From: Methanobacteriota archaeon
Lineage (GTDB): Archaea; Halobacteriota; Methanosarcinia; Methanosarcinales; Methanosarcinaceae
NCBI GenBank assembly: GCA_023399215.1
Contig: JAEWQJ010000020.1
Location: forward strand, 62,001-126,000
DNA length: 64,000 nucleotides
Reading direction: 5' to 3'
In this document: positions 8,099 to 16,784 of the stretch, in pieces
How the letters are laid out: every line of letters begins with the position of its first letter
Position numbering within the stretch: the stretch's first letter is position 1
Translations under genes and position numbers: made by a program
Notes under the pieces: generated by a model
Database searches by the model: none
Told to the model about the DNA's origin: nothing
Seen by the model: the letters and a program-made list of their open reading frames with translations, nothing else

Positions 8099-10105
8099 TC
8101 AAGCAGTAATCGTAGTTTTTGGAATTCCTATTCCTACGAAAACAAGTTTTGTTTCCAGGGGCACATCAGTCCAGCCGCTCGGAGCTAGATGCTTCCGGCT
8201 TACGTCTATTTTTATATTCTCCTTTTGAAGTCCTGCACTCACCATGTAGTCCATAACAAGCTGTCTTCCAAGCTTTTCTGCGAATTCAACGGCTTCACTA
8301 TAGCTTTCAAATTTATTTCTTTCAGATGGAGAAAAGACAATGAACTCTTTTTTAGTTTGATACGGCAAGATCTCTTCTGCAGTGCACTTCTCATGAGCCT
8401 TGTTATCTATATTTTCAGCCTTACCTTCAAAAGACTTTATAATTTTTGTTTTTATAAGAATTTCTACTCTTTTAATTCCTTTCCCGACAAGAGCTCCAAC
8501 AGCATTGCCAACCTCAGCGTGTTCTGGAACTATGAAGTCAGCATTAATCAGGCTTTTGAGGTCCTCAACATATGCCTTTACAGGTCCTCCTAGAAGTACC
8601 ACAGGAATTTCAACTCTAAAACGGGTATAGTTCCTTCCGAGAAGAACCCTGTCAATCTCGTTTCTAGGCATTCCTTCTATAAGATAGGCAATAAGATCTT
8701 CGGCAATATTTCGCGCGACCCTGCGTTTTGCTTCCGCACTGAAAGTTTCTGGGCTCTGCTTAACTATCCTCCCAAGCATGGAAGCCCCAATTGTTGCAGC
8801 CTCCACATCCCATTCGGTATATTCTCCAAGCACATGAAGAGCATCGGTAGGCGTAAAGCCTATTGCCTGGATTAGCCTTTTCTGGACTAATGAGTCCAGA
8901 ATAGATGGGGATGGACGTTTTTTCAGGGCTATGAGCAGGTCACCAAAGGAAACAGGCTCTTTTCCGATGTGCCTGTATATTTCTCGCTCCCCTGCCTTCA
9001 ATTCGATAGGCTTGAAGCAGGTCCTGACATAAAATTTTGTTACCTGAATGCTTTCGCAGAGATACCCTTTTGCAACCCTGTTCGATTTCAGTTTTTCCCT
9101 GAAACCGGGATATATAACCGAAGCCCGGCAAAGTGGAATTACCCGGCGAGGGCCAATATAAATTCTGTCGCCTTTTACCCAGATATGGCTGTCTCCTCCT
9201 GTTGCAGAGGTCTCCATACGAATTGCTTTTACACGGGTTTGCCAGCCTCCTACAACGGCACCCATATTGCTGAGTTGGGGAAGCCCGTTCTCCATCATGG
9301 CTACATCCGTGCTCGTACCACCAACATCGATCATAGCACAGGTGTCGATCTTGCTCAGATAAGATGCCCCAACAAGGCTTGCGGCAGGCCCTGAGAATAT
9401 TGTCTCAATGGGTTTTTCCAGGGCTTCTTCTATTCCCACCACCGATCCGTCACATTTCAGCATCAGCAGGTTAGCATTTATACCCCGGATTTCGAACTCC
9501 TTAACTATCGCCTGGATAAACTTGTGAGTAATAGGAATTAACTGGGCGTTCAGAAATGCAGTTATAGCTCTTTCATAGGCTCCAAGATCCTGTGAAAGTT
9601 CGTGTCCGCAAACCACAGGGTGCCCTGTAAGTTCCTTTACGGTTTTTTTGACAACAAGCTCATGTTCCGGGTTACGGTTACTGAAATATGAAGAAACTGC
9701 AAAAGCCGAAACCTTATCTTTTACCTTGAGGGCAAATTCTTCTACTGAGGCAAGGTCAAGAGCCTTCAGTTCTTCTCCGTCACTGTTATGCCCACCAGAG
9801 ACTGTTATCCAGTAGTCCGTAGGAAGGTTCTCAGGAATCACATAATCTCCTACCATGATTAGCCCTACCGGAAACCCCGTGCTTTCCAGGATGGTATTTG
9901 TAGACAGAGTTGTAGATACAGATACCAGTTTAATGTCTTTAAGATGCTCCGGGTTCAGCGCATCAATAGCGTTTTTCATTCCAGGGAGAGGATCGGGGTA
10001 TGTAGTTAGCGCTTTACTGGATTCTATCACAGATCCATCTGAATCTCTAATGATAGCGGCATCAGTATAAGTGCCCCCTGCATCGATTCCAAGACTGAAG
10101 TGCAT
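8099..10105 (-). CDS. Hydantoinase A/oxoprolinase-family ASKHA protein (paralogue)
   Basis: 668 aa, collinear with the protein at 6014-7942: GIDAGGTYTDAAIIR at 5-19, VSTTLSTNTILE, and DVGGTSTDVAMM near 258-269. It carries an extra ~25-residue polar segment (about 560-590) absent from the paralogue. Both share the ending PP/APSGW...METK/LETK...FVG. Upstream is a 415-bp spacer with 16-bp tandem repeats. Likely co-transcribed with the downstream copy (156-bp gap, although a possible TATA near 8010-8025 could serve the second gene). The substrate is unknown. Confidence 0.8.
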   Translation of the reverse strand: MHFSLGIDAGGTYTDAAIIRDSDGSVIESSKALTTYPDPLPGMKNAIDALNPEHLKDIKLVSVSTTLSTNTILESTGFPVGLIMVGDYVIPENLPTDYWITVSGGHNSDGEELKALDLASVEEFALKVKDKVSAFAVSSYFSNRNPEHELVVKKTVKELTGHPVVCGHELSQDLGAYERAITAFLNAQLIPITHKFIQAIVKEFEIRGINANLLMLKCDGSVVGIEEALEKPIETIFSGPAASLVGASYLSKIDTCAMIDVGGTSTDVAMMENGLPQLSNMGAVVGGWQTRVKAIRMETSATGGDSHIWVKGDRIYIGPRRVIPLCRASVIYPGFREKLKSNRVAKGYLCESIQVTKFYVRTCFKPIELKAGEREIYRHIGKEPVSFGDLLIALKKRPSPSILDSLVQKRLIQAIGFTPTDALHVLGEYTEWDVEAATIGASMLGRIVKQSPETFSAEAKRRVARNIAEDLIAYLIEGMPRNEIDRVLLGRNYTRFRVEIPVVLLGGPVKAYVEDLKSLINADFIVPEHAEVGNAVGALVGKGIKRVEILIKTKIIKSFEGKAENIDNKAHEKCTAEEILPYQTKKEFIVFSPSERNKFESYSEAVEFAEKLGRQLVMDYMVSAGLQKENIKIDVSRKHLAPSGWTDVPLETKLVFVGIGIPKTTITA

Positions 10106-10157
10106 TTTTAACCTCTTTTGGGAGTTCTATATAACTTCCAGGATTTCCATACGATTT

Positions 10158-10237
10158 TTTTAATTCAGACTACTTTCAATTTAGACTACTTTTAATTCAG
10201 ATCACTTTTAATTCAGACCACTTTTAATTCGGACTAC
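10158..10237. repeat. 16-bp tandem repeat, five units
   Basis: Five consecutive units of ttttaattcagactac with one to three changes each, followed by a degenerate sixth. It lies 50-130 bp upstream of the hydantoinase-like gene (start 10105), so it is in the promoter or leader region. The rest of the 10106-10520 spacer shows nothing else. Confidence 0.8.
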
Positions 10238-10520
10238 TTTTTAATTTGGGTAAAGTTTTCTTTAGCAAGCGATAAGATTCAGAACTTTCTAAATCAGGTG
10301 TCGATTTAGACCCATATACGTAACCTGGATATCTGTTAAATCTTGTAGTAGCTAAATGGATAGCTGCTAGAATTTAAGCAACGGGTTTGCTGTCTTCCTA
10401 TCTTTTGGTTTTCACATTGGTTTTTTCATGAAAGTCGAAGCAGAAAGTCAACTGCTTTGGCTGTTGGTAGTTGACATCATTATTACCATATTATTTTATT
10501 ATTTCTATGTTTTTATTTTG

Positions 10521-11540
10521 TTAAAATAAACTTGCTTTTTCTCCTTTTTTCTCATTAGAAGATTTGCCTTTGCTTTCGAAATTTGGGTTTTTTCCCGGGC
10601 CGGGTTCTATTTTTATCAGTACGTATGTATCTTCCGTAAAAGCTGCTTTCAGCCTCTCTTCTACGAGGTTTGCTATCTCTGCAGCTTCTAGGACACTCAG
10701 GGAGTTATTCACATTAACAATGGCATTGATTGCTATACCCTTTCCTATCCTGCGAGTTTTAAGTTCTCCGGAACCCGTGACGTTTTCGGTTTTGTTTATA
10801 ATCTCCCTGATTCTGAGGTTATTTTCTTCATCAAGGGAGGCTTCTATCAGCTCATTTACCATTATGTATAAAAGTCTTCCTGAAGTTCCAAGGAGATAGA
10901 GGCTTAAAAGAAGCGCAGCGAAAGAATCAGCTATATCAAAGCCTTTTACAGGCAGAAATGTGCATCCTATCCCTAAAATAACAAAGCAGGATATTAATAA
11001 GTCTTTTATTGGGGTTATTAACAAGTTTTTTACTGGAACAATTGATAAGCCTTTTACAGGGATGTGAGCTTTTGAAAAATCTTCTTTAGCCTGTAATTTA
11101 GGGTTCTCTATCAGAACAGCCATAATATTTCTTAATATAAAGGTTAAGGTTGCTGCATAAAGTGCAATAATTCCAGGAGTTTCGGGCTCTTTGCCCTGCA
11201 AAAACATGAACAGTTTCCCAGAACTCAGGGAAATCATATGAAAACTTGCAAAAAGAAGAATAAAAGCCCCTACTCCCATGCAGAGGGTTGTGATTTTTCC
11301 ATGTCCGTAGTTGTGGCTTTCGTCCTCAGGCTTGCTTCCAATAGAAAAATCCAGGAGTTTTATACACTCATTGGTGAATTCGAAAAAGGAACGAACTGCA
11401 TCGGCAAGAAGCAAAGTACTATTTCCCAAAATCCCGGCTAGCAGCTTGAAAAGTGTCAGTATCAATCTCAAAGCAAGCCCTGTATAAGATCTATTGCGGA
11501 TTTTATTGTGGGTTTTGTCAAGCTTTTTATCCGCTTGCAT
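10521..11540 (-). CDS. Cation diffusion facilitator (CDF) family transporter
   Basis: 339 aa from the start at 11540. It opens with TGLALRLILTLFKLLAGILG (TM1) and the DA-containing TM2 segment STLLLADAVRSFFEF, followed by further membrane spans and a C-terminal cytoplasmic ferredoxin-like domain (ending ...VLIKIEPGPGKNPNFESKG). CDF proteins export divalent metals in exchange for protons. I placed the start at this ATG because GGTGA lies 7 nt upstream and TM1 follows directly; the open frame continues to 11813 only because the upstream 60-bp repeats happen to be in frame. The TM2 aspartate is present, but the second canonical TM5 site is not clearly HxxxD, so the metal cannot be predicted. Confidence 0.75.
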   Translation of the reverse strand: MQADKKLDKTHNKIRNRSYTGLALRLILTLFKLLAGILGNSTLLLADAVRSFFEFTNECIKLLDFSIGSKPEDESHNYGHGKITTLCMGVGAFILLFASFHMISLSSGKLFMFLQGKEPETPGIIALYAATLTFILRNIMAVLIENPKLQAKEDFSKAHIPVKGLSIVPVKNLLITPIKDLLISCFVILGIGCTFLPVKGFDIADSFAALLLSLYLLGTSGRLLYIMVNELIEASLDEENNLRIREIINKTENVTGSGELKTRRIGKGIAINAIVNVNNSLSVLEAAEIANLVEERLKAAFTEDTYVLIKIEPGPGKNPNFESKGKSSNEKKGEKASLF

Positions 11541-11650
11541 TCGAAGTTCACCATTAATTATTTTTTCTAATCTTCTTTCTAACTCAAAAGTTGCCTCGTT
11601 TTCGATCAAACATTTTTTGAAAAGGTTTATGCCATAAATGTTGCACCGTT

Positions 11651-11782
11651 TGATCACGCCGACCACGTTGTTGCTTGGTTTTTCGGTCAAGCCTTTTTTG
11701 AAAAGGGTTGTGATCACGCCGACCATGTTGTTGCTTGGTTTTTCGGTCAAGCCTTTTTTGAAAAGGGTTGTGATCACGCCGA
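11651..11782. repeat. 60-bp tandem repeat, two copies plus partial third
   Basis: Two nearly identical 60-bp units (11651-11710 and 11711-11770) and a 12-bp start of a third. They contain gatcacgccgacca and ggtcaagccttttttgaaaa. They lie upstream of the CDF start and encode a 20-residue repeat only because 60 is divisible by three. Related fragments occur at 11580-11640, 11826-11860 and 395-500. Confidence 0.85.
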
Positions 11783-11946
11783 TAGGGTTCGGGGATAAGG
11801 TACTCAAATTCAAATGTTTCTGAGGTTTTCGCTCAAGCTTTTTTTGAAAAGGCTTGGTAACAAAAACGATTCTATTTCTAAAAATTGAACAGGCCCTAGA
11901 AGGCCTGTGTCTTTATAACGCGGTCACAATACAGAGTTTAACCACT

Positions 11947-11994
11947 CATGTAATACTATTGGGAGGATTACATGTAATACTATTGGGAGGATTA
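11947..11994. repeat. 24-bp perfect tandem duplication
   Basis: catgtaatactattgggagg plus atta is repeated exactly twice, immediately before the terminator-like hairpin. A second hairpin (acaggcc/ggcctgt, 11889-11908) lies nearby. Confidence 0.85.
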
Positions 11995-12023
11995 GTAAGC
12001 ACAGGTTTAATACCTGTGCTTAC
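11995..12023 (-). terminator. Perfect 11-bp hairpin, likely terminator or 3' stabiliser of mtaCB-satP
   Basis: gtaagcacagg and cctgtgcttac form an uninterrupted 11-bp stem with loop tttaata, about 130 nt downstream of the satP-like gene. There is no strong T run, so it may act as a processing or stability element rather than a terminator. Confidence 0.5.
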
Positions 12024-12155
12024 CTGAAGAGTTGTTTTTAGCTGTTTTTCTGTATTTCCTGCAATTCTATAATTTCATATGCTTATTGAGGGTGGTGCAG
12101 GTCTTTTCCTCAGGTGTTCAAGGGTTTTACTCAATGAATGCTGATTATTTTACTA

Positions 12156-12740
12156 TTAGAGTGGGATTACAGTTTTTCCGTGGATTTCGTTCATTACCAT
12201 GCCAAGAGCTGTATAAAGAGCTCCAAGGCCCATAACAAGTCCTACATAGCCAGCCACTACAAGCAAACCTGTACTTCCAGTTGCGTTTACAACAGCCAGC
12301 AATATAAACAATAAAAATAACGTAACAAATACGAACTGAAGAGCACGGACTCCAATTTTCATAGTAGCCATCAGCATAACAAAGGTATATACACCCCAGA
12401 TAAAGAGATATGCGGCCATAGCAGTTCCAGATGAAGCTTCAGCCCAGCCAACTGCAGGCATAACAAGCAATCCGGCCAGTGAGAACCAGAATAGACCAAA
12501 GGCTGAGAATGCAGTTCCCGCAAAAATATCTCCTTTTTTCCAGGACATAATTCCTGCAAACACCTGGGCAAACCCACCCAGAAATATTGCCATGGATACG
12601 ATCATTGATTCCACAGGATATATCCCTATGTAGCTCAGACTTAACAGAACTGCGGCAAGGCCAAGGCCGGTAAAGCCCAGAGGGGCAGCATTTGCAGTCT
12701 TGTCAACTATTACAGTAGCAGTTCCTACGTTTTCGCTCAT
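12156..12740 (-). CDS. SatP/GPR1-FUN34-YaaH family membrane protein
   Basis: About 194 aa with six hydrophobic segments and the family start signature NAAPLGFTGLGLAAVLLSL (NPAPLGL type) just after a short polar N-terminus. YaaH/SatP proteins carry acetate or succinate. I chose the ATG at 12740 (MSENVG) because GGTGA lies 4 nt upstream of it, whereas the earlier ATG at 12758 has no Shine-Dalgarno. It lies 52 bp downstream of mtaB on the same strand, so it is probably part of the mtaCB transcript. The substrate in a methanol operon is unknown; acetate or another small acid is the family expectation. A paralogue lies at 50863-51465. Confidence 0.85.
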   Translation of the reverse strand: MSENVGTATVIVDKTANAAPLGFTGLGLAAVLLSLSYIGIYPVESMIVSMAIFLGGFAQVFAGIMSWKKGDIFAGTAFSAFGLFWFSLAGLLVMPAVGWAEASSGTAMAAYLFIWGVYTFVMLMATMKIGVRALQFVFVTLFLLFILLAVVNATGSTGLLVVAGYVGLVMGLGALYTALGMVMNEIHGKTVIPL

Positions 12741-12792
12741 GGTTTCACCTGAAGCCATAATTCTAAAAAAGTTAAAAAAAGAAGTTTAGGGC

Positions 12793-14178
12793 TTAGAGCC
12801 CGTAGTTTTCTGGTCTGAAAACTGCGACTTCTTGTTTGAACTTGGTCAGGTTGTCGCTCATGAACTGGTCAGCATCATCGGTGAGGGCTTCGAGGTCGGA
12901 CTTAACCTTTGCAAGAGCATTGGTTTCGAATCTTGTAAGTCTGAGCTTGCCGGAGTTGACACCTTCTTCGACGATGTTGCAACATTCAATTGCTGCGTTC
13001 TTTGCACGGAGGTAGTTGTTCTCTCCGTCCTTTGCGATTGCCTGTCCTACTCTGTAGGCATTGTCATAAGCAAGCACGTAACCCTGCGGGTCTCTGTATT
13101 TGTCCGAGAGTACGAGGATGTCTCTGAGATCCTTTGCTTTTCCGGTCTTAAGAGCAACGTTCATCATGGAACAGTCGTATGCAAGGGTTTCGGACCAGCA
13201 CTGCACAGTTGTACCGCCGAATTCACCGTGGTATTCAACGGACTCGTTGGACCAGAGGTCACAGCACTGCATAACAATGTTACCCATCAGGTCAGAGTGA
13301 GCACAGGTTGAGGTCTTACCTTCCTGAGCAATCGGAACACCTGCAATGGACTTTATGATGCTGTTCTCATAACCACAGTCCTTTCCTGGGCCGACTGCAC
13401 CTGCTTCATATGCACAGAGAGACCTTGCTGCAGAGATTGCCCTTGCAACAATTGCAGTTGTGTGGGCAAGGTTCTTGTCAAGCAGACCGCCTGCAATGAA
13501 CATTGCAGTGTTTGCCTGGGCACAGTCCGTGTCACCTGAAGATACAGTTCCTGTCTTCTTTGCAATGTCTGAAATGTCCTTCCAGACCATTTCCATATCC
13601 ATGCTGCCGAGCACACCGATCCCGAAGAGGATACCTGCAGTATCGTTCCTCAGAATCGAATAGTCAAAGACTTCCTTACCACCCATTGATTCAACTGCAA
13701 GCATGTCAGCCCCGTTCTGGGCACACTGCTCGAATGCCTCCATAAAGGTGCTGTACTTGTCTCCTCTTAGATCGAGGTAGTCCCTGGTCTCACGGATATC
13801 TCCAATTGTATGGCGGAGTGCACATTTTATACCGTATTCATCATGATATTCTTCCATGATGGTCTTCTGGGCATGTGCAACAGCCCCTCCCCACTCAGGG
13901 TTGTTGGACATCTGCTGGACGTGTTCAGTTTCAAGCACAATAGAGGGTGCTCCGATTTGAACCATCCTTGCCATAACATCGGTGGTGATCCTTTCATACT
14001 CTTTTATGAGTTTTTCTTTGGATACGCCGGCTCCAGGCCTTGGGGCGTAGTTTATTTCGGGAGTCGTGTAACCTGCACCAATCTCAAGGCCAAGCCCTGC
14101 CTTTACAGGGAATTTTGATTGCCCGAAAATCAGTTCATCTGCGTTAGCGTAAGCCATTGAAGTGTATTTTTTTACCAT
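12793..14178 (-). CDS. mtaB: Methanol:corrinoid methyltransferase MtaB
   Basis: 461 aa, the usual MtaB length. MtaB is a zinc enzyme (TIM-barrel) that activates methanol and methylates the cob(I)amide on MtaC. The zinc ligands known from M. barkeri (Glu164, Cys220, Cys269) are present one position earlier here: E163 in AVESMGG, C219 in GDTDCAQ and C268 in GKDCGYE. The start ATG has GGAGG about 10 nt upstream. It follows mtaC by 13 bp and both are minus-strand, so they form an mtaCB operon. Position next to Msr regulators, satP and hydantoinases suggests the mtaCB2-type isozyme (inference). Confidence 0.97.
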   Translation of the reverse strand: MVKKYTSMAYANADELIFGQSKFPVKAGLGLEIGAGYTTPEINYAPRPGAGVSKEKLIKEYERITTDVMARMVQIGAPSIVLETEHVQQMSNNPEWGGAVAHAQKTIMEEYHDEYGIKCALRHTIGDIRETRDYLDLRGDKYSTFMEAFEQCAQNGADMLAVESMGGKEVFDYSILRNDTAGILFGIGVLGSMDMEMVWKDISDIAKKTGTVSSGDTDCAQANTAMFIAGGLLDKNLAHTTAIVARAISAARSLCAYEAGAVGPGKDCGYENSIIKSIAGVPIAQEGKTSTCAHSDLMGNIVMQCCDLWSNESVEYHGEFGGTTVQCWSETLAYDCSMMNVALKTGKAKDLRDILVLSDKYRDPQGYVLAYDNAYRVGQAIAKDGENNYLRAKNAAIECCNIVEEGVNSGKLRLTRFETNALAKVKSDLEALTDDADQFMSDNLTKFKQEVAVFRPENYGL

Positions 14179-14191
14179 TTTTGCTCCCTCC

Positions 14192-14968
14192 TCAGTGTTT
14201 GTGGAACTCCTCTCTTAATGCTGTGATATCTTTGGTACCTGCAACGATTGCGTCAGCAATCTTAGGGGCGTCTGCAGCTTCTTCACCATAAACCCCAAGT
14301 TCATACTGAGACACGAAGTCCTGGTTCACAGCACCGCCACCACATGCGAATGGGAGTTTTATTCCCTTTTCAAGGAGCTTGTCATTAACTTCCTTGAATG
14401 CATACATGGTGGTTGTCATAAGAGCAGTACCTGTGAGCATTATTGGCTTTTCTTTTTCGACTGCAGCGATTACTTCGTCTACAGGAACATCTCTTCCAAG
14501 GTCAATTACCTCGTAGCCGTTTGCTCTCAGAAGGGCAGCAACAATATTCTTTCCGATGTCATGGACATCGCCTTCTGCAACATGGCAGACAACCTTGCCC
14601 TTTGGCTCGGGAACTTCGGTAGTCTGGCTCTTACAGAAGTCGATACCTGCCAGCATGGCATCAGCGGACATCATAACGTTCGGGAGGAAAATGATACCAT
14701 CGTCGTAGAGCTGGGTTACAACTCCCATTCCTACCATCAGGGCATCATCGATAAGGTCGATTGGCTTCTTGCCTGCATCGATAGCAGCCTGGAGTGCGTC
14801 AACTACGTCATCCTCTTCTCCTTCATAGATTGCTTTTGCAACAGGATAGATGAGTTCGTCTTTGGGATAAAGCTCTTCTGCAGCTTCATCGGGGGTCATT
14901 TCCTTTTCGAGGGCGACATTGTAGCGTACTAATATGCCGTCGATGTCTTCCAGTTTCAAATCCAACAT
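14192..14968 (-). CDS. mtaC: Methanol corrinoid protein MtaC
   Basis: 258 aa. An N-terminal helical cap domain (~30-115) precedes a B12-binding Rossmann domain containing GDVHDIGKNIV. H136 in this motif is the lower axial cobalt ligand, the same number as in M. barkeri MtaC. The GTAL (~186) and CGGGAVN (~219) segments of the cobalamin site are present. GGAGG precedes the ATG by 7 nt. Expression is probably controlled through the unusually long untranslated region upstream and by Msr proteins. Confidence 0.97.
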   Translation of the reverse strand: MLDLKLEDIDGILVRYNVALEKEMTPDEAAEELYPKDELIYPVAKAIYEGEEDDVVDALQAAIDAGKKPIDLIDDALMVGMGVVTQLYDDGIIFLPNVMMSADAMLAGIDFCKSQTTEVPEPKGKVVCHVAEGDVHDIGKNIVAALLRANGYEVIDLGRDVPVDEVIAAVEKEKPIMLTGTALMTTTMYAFKEVNDKLLEKGIKLPFACGGGAVNQDFVSQYELGVYGEEAADAPKIADAIVAGTKDITALREEFHKH

Positions 14969-16229
14969 ATTTTAACCTCCATTTAGCAAAAGAGTCTCGG
15001 ATTGCTCAGATCGTTGACTCTGCAAGTTACATCTCCCTAAAGTTTTTAGGCGCTTTTTACCAAACGCTTTTCAAATATAATGTCAGAGAATTCGAAAACC
15101 TCCAGATCGAATTCCTTCCATTGAGGGGGATTGGATAACTTTGAGTGGTGTACTGGTCATTCAGAAACCGGATTTCAGTCCTTTCTTTCGTTTTTCAAGC
15201 TTTCTGAAGAGATATTTTGAGTTACTTCCCAGTTCTATCTCATTTTTTAAGCTATTTTCAGAAAGCTTTTAAGTCGCCAGGTTCAGATCTTTTCTATTTC
15301 CTATTTTCTGGCTCTAAAGGATCTTTTTCCAGTTAATTCTGATAAGTGTACTCCCTTAGTATTCCGGGATGCACTTGCAGATCACAGTTAGATTTTATTG
15401 CATATACCTTCACCGATGATAATTTTTGAATCGCTATAATTTTATAATTCTCTTCTCAATTTTCTCTGCAAATGATTTTATTAAAAAGAAGTGTTTTTTT
15501 TCCCTCATTGATCTAATCAATGAGATCAAAATTTATGGGTTGATTATTTTTCCTTCCAGGAAGATTTTATTGCAGAGGGTGAAGATCTGGAGGTTTTTAT
15601 TTTGAGCGTGAAGGTTATCAAGTAGATTTGTTTTTTATTGTGGATTTGAAACAGGCAAAATGAGTTGATCAAAGTATATTTTTGAAAGCACACAAGTGAA
15701 ATGAATCTCCTGTTCAGTTCCCCCTCAGGAGTCCCTAATTTCTTACTTCCGATGGGAAGCGTGTGATAGCTTTCATAACTCCAATCTTTTAGTTCTCTGG
15801 GATTTATTCAAATTCATTTTTTTGCCGTTTTTCAACTCTTTTTTAAACAGAGGCAAGCTATTTTCCTAGCAGGTTATTCAGTTTCTGTCTTTAATTTCTT
15901 ACAAAGCAGGCTTCTTGATAACTGTTTGAAATTCTGCTGTTAATCCAGAGCCAGTTTTCTACAGATAGCTGAAAGGGTACCTTACCTCTATATCCGAAGG
16001 GTTATCTTCCGGACAGGGGGCGATGACCATTTTATAATATATAACGTTTTTGTGTGTCAGGTCACGGCTGTCCTGATCCGGAAATATTTCTCCTTCCTCA
16101 TTTATCTTCTTCCATGCCGCAACGTCCTGAATCGGAAACTTTTGAACCGGAAACGTTTTTCCTTCTGGAGTTTCCTTCTCCTTTCCAGGCTGAATTATGG
16201 ATTATTCTTGCTCTAGGGTCTAAGAAGGT
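14969..16229 (-). promoter_or_regulatory. mtaCB upstream region: long leader plus candidate promoter
   Basis: 1.26 kb without an ORF of note between the TBP gene and mtaC. The best TATA box on the coding strand is at 16034-16048 (cgttatatattataaaat, preceded by an A-rich BRE-like stretch), which would give a leader of about 1.04 kb. A second candidate near 15433-15453 would give ~450 nt. An 8-bp hairpin (ctcattga/tcaatgag, 15504-15524) lies in the leader. Long 5' untranslated regions are known for mtaCB operons of M. acetivorans. Confidence 0.55.
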
Positions 16230-16784
16230 TTAATAAAGAAGTCCTAAGTTATCAAATTCTGCCTTTATGACCTTGAGGCCCTCCTCGCAATCCTCAGGAG
16301 ATTTGCCGCCTGTGATCACCAGTTTGCCAGAGCTGAATATGAGTACTACTACCTTGGGAGATTCAAGCCTGTAAACAAGCCCAGGAAATACCTCTGGTTC
16401 GTACTCTACGTTCTCCATACCAAAGGCTATAACAATAGTATTCAGGTTCAGGTTCGTTTTCAAATCCGCGGTGGCAACAATGTTCTGAATATAAACCTCA
16501 GGTTCTAGATTTATTTTCTCGCAGCCAATGGACTTGAGCGTGTTAGCTAGACTGATTATGGCCATCTTAGCGTTATCGACGGTCTTAGCTCCGGTACATA
16601 CCACTTTTCCGGAGGTGAAAATCAGAAAAGCAGCCTTTGGATTATCAATTCTGTAGACCAGGCCAGGGAACTTAGCTTTGTTATATTCTGCTCCCTCCAG
16701 TCTGGCCTCTATCTTCAACAGGTCGAAATCTTCCGCCAGAGTGGTGGATGCCACCACATTCTCTATAGTTGTTGTATACTCCAT
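16230..16784 (-). CDS. tbp: TATA-box-binding protein (TBP)
   Basis: 184 aa of two imperfect TBP repeats. The first (residues ~5-95) carries FPGLVYRIDNPKAAFLIFTS GK-type sequence and the second (~96-184) carries FPGLVYRLESPKVVVLIFSS. Both repeats end with the SGK(V/L)V.TG motif, and the phenylalanines that kink DNA are retained. Methanosarcina genomes encode several TBPs; this one sits alone inside the methanol regulon, between mtaC and a cobW-like gene, so it may be a specialised copy. A TATA-like stretch on the minus strand lies near 16878-16892, giving a ~70-nt leader. The acidic C-terminal tail common in archaeal TBPs is absent. Confidence 0.95.
   Translation of the reverse strand: MEYTTTIENVVASTTLAEDFDLLKIEARLEGAEYNKAKFPGLVYRIDNPKAAFLIFTSGKVVCTGAKTVDNAKMAIISLANTLKSIGCEKINLEPEVYIQNIVATADLKTNLNLNTIVIAFGMENVEYEPEVFPGLVYRLESPKVVVLIFSSGKLVITGGKSPEDCEEGLKVIKAEFDNLGLLY

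Noticed and set aside
11541..11813. N-terminal 91 residues of the long CDF ORF as real coding sequence
   Set aside because: It consists of tandem DNA repeats seen elsewhere in non-coding DNA. A good ribosome site and the first membrane helix lie at the internal ATG.
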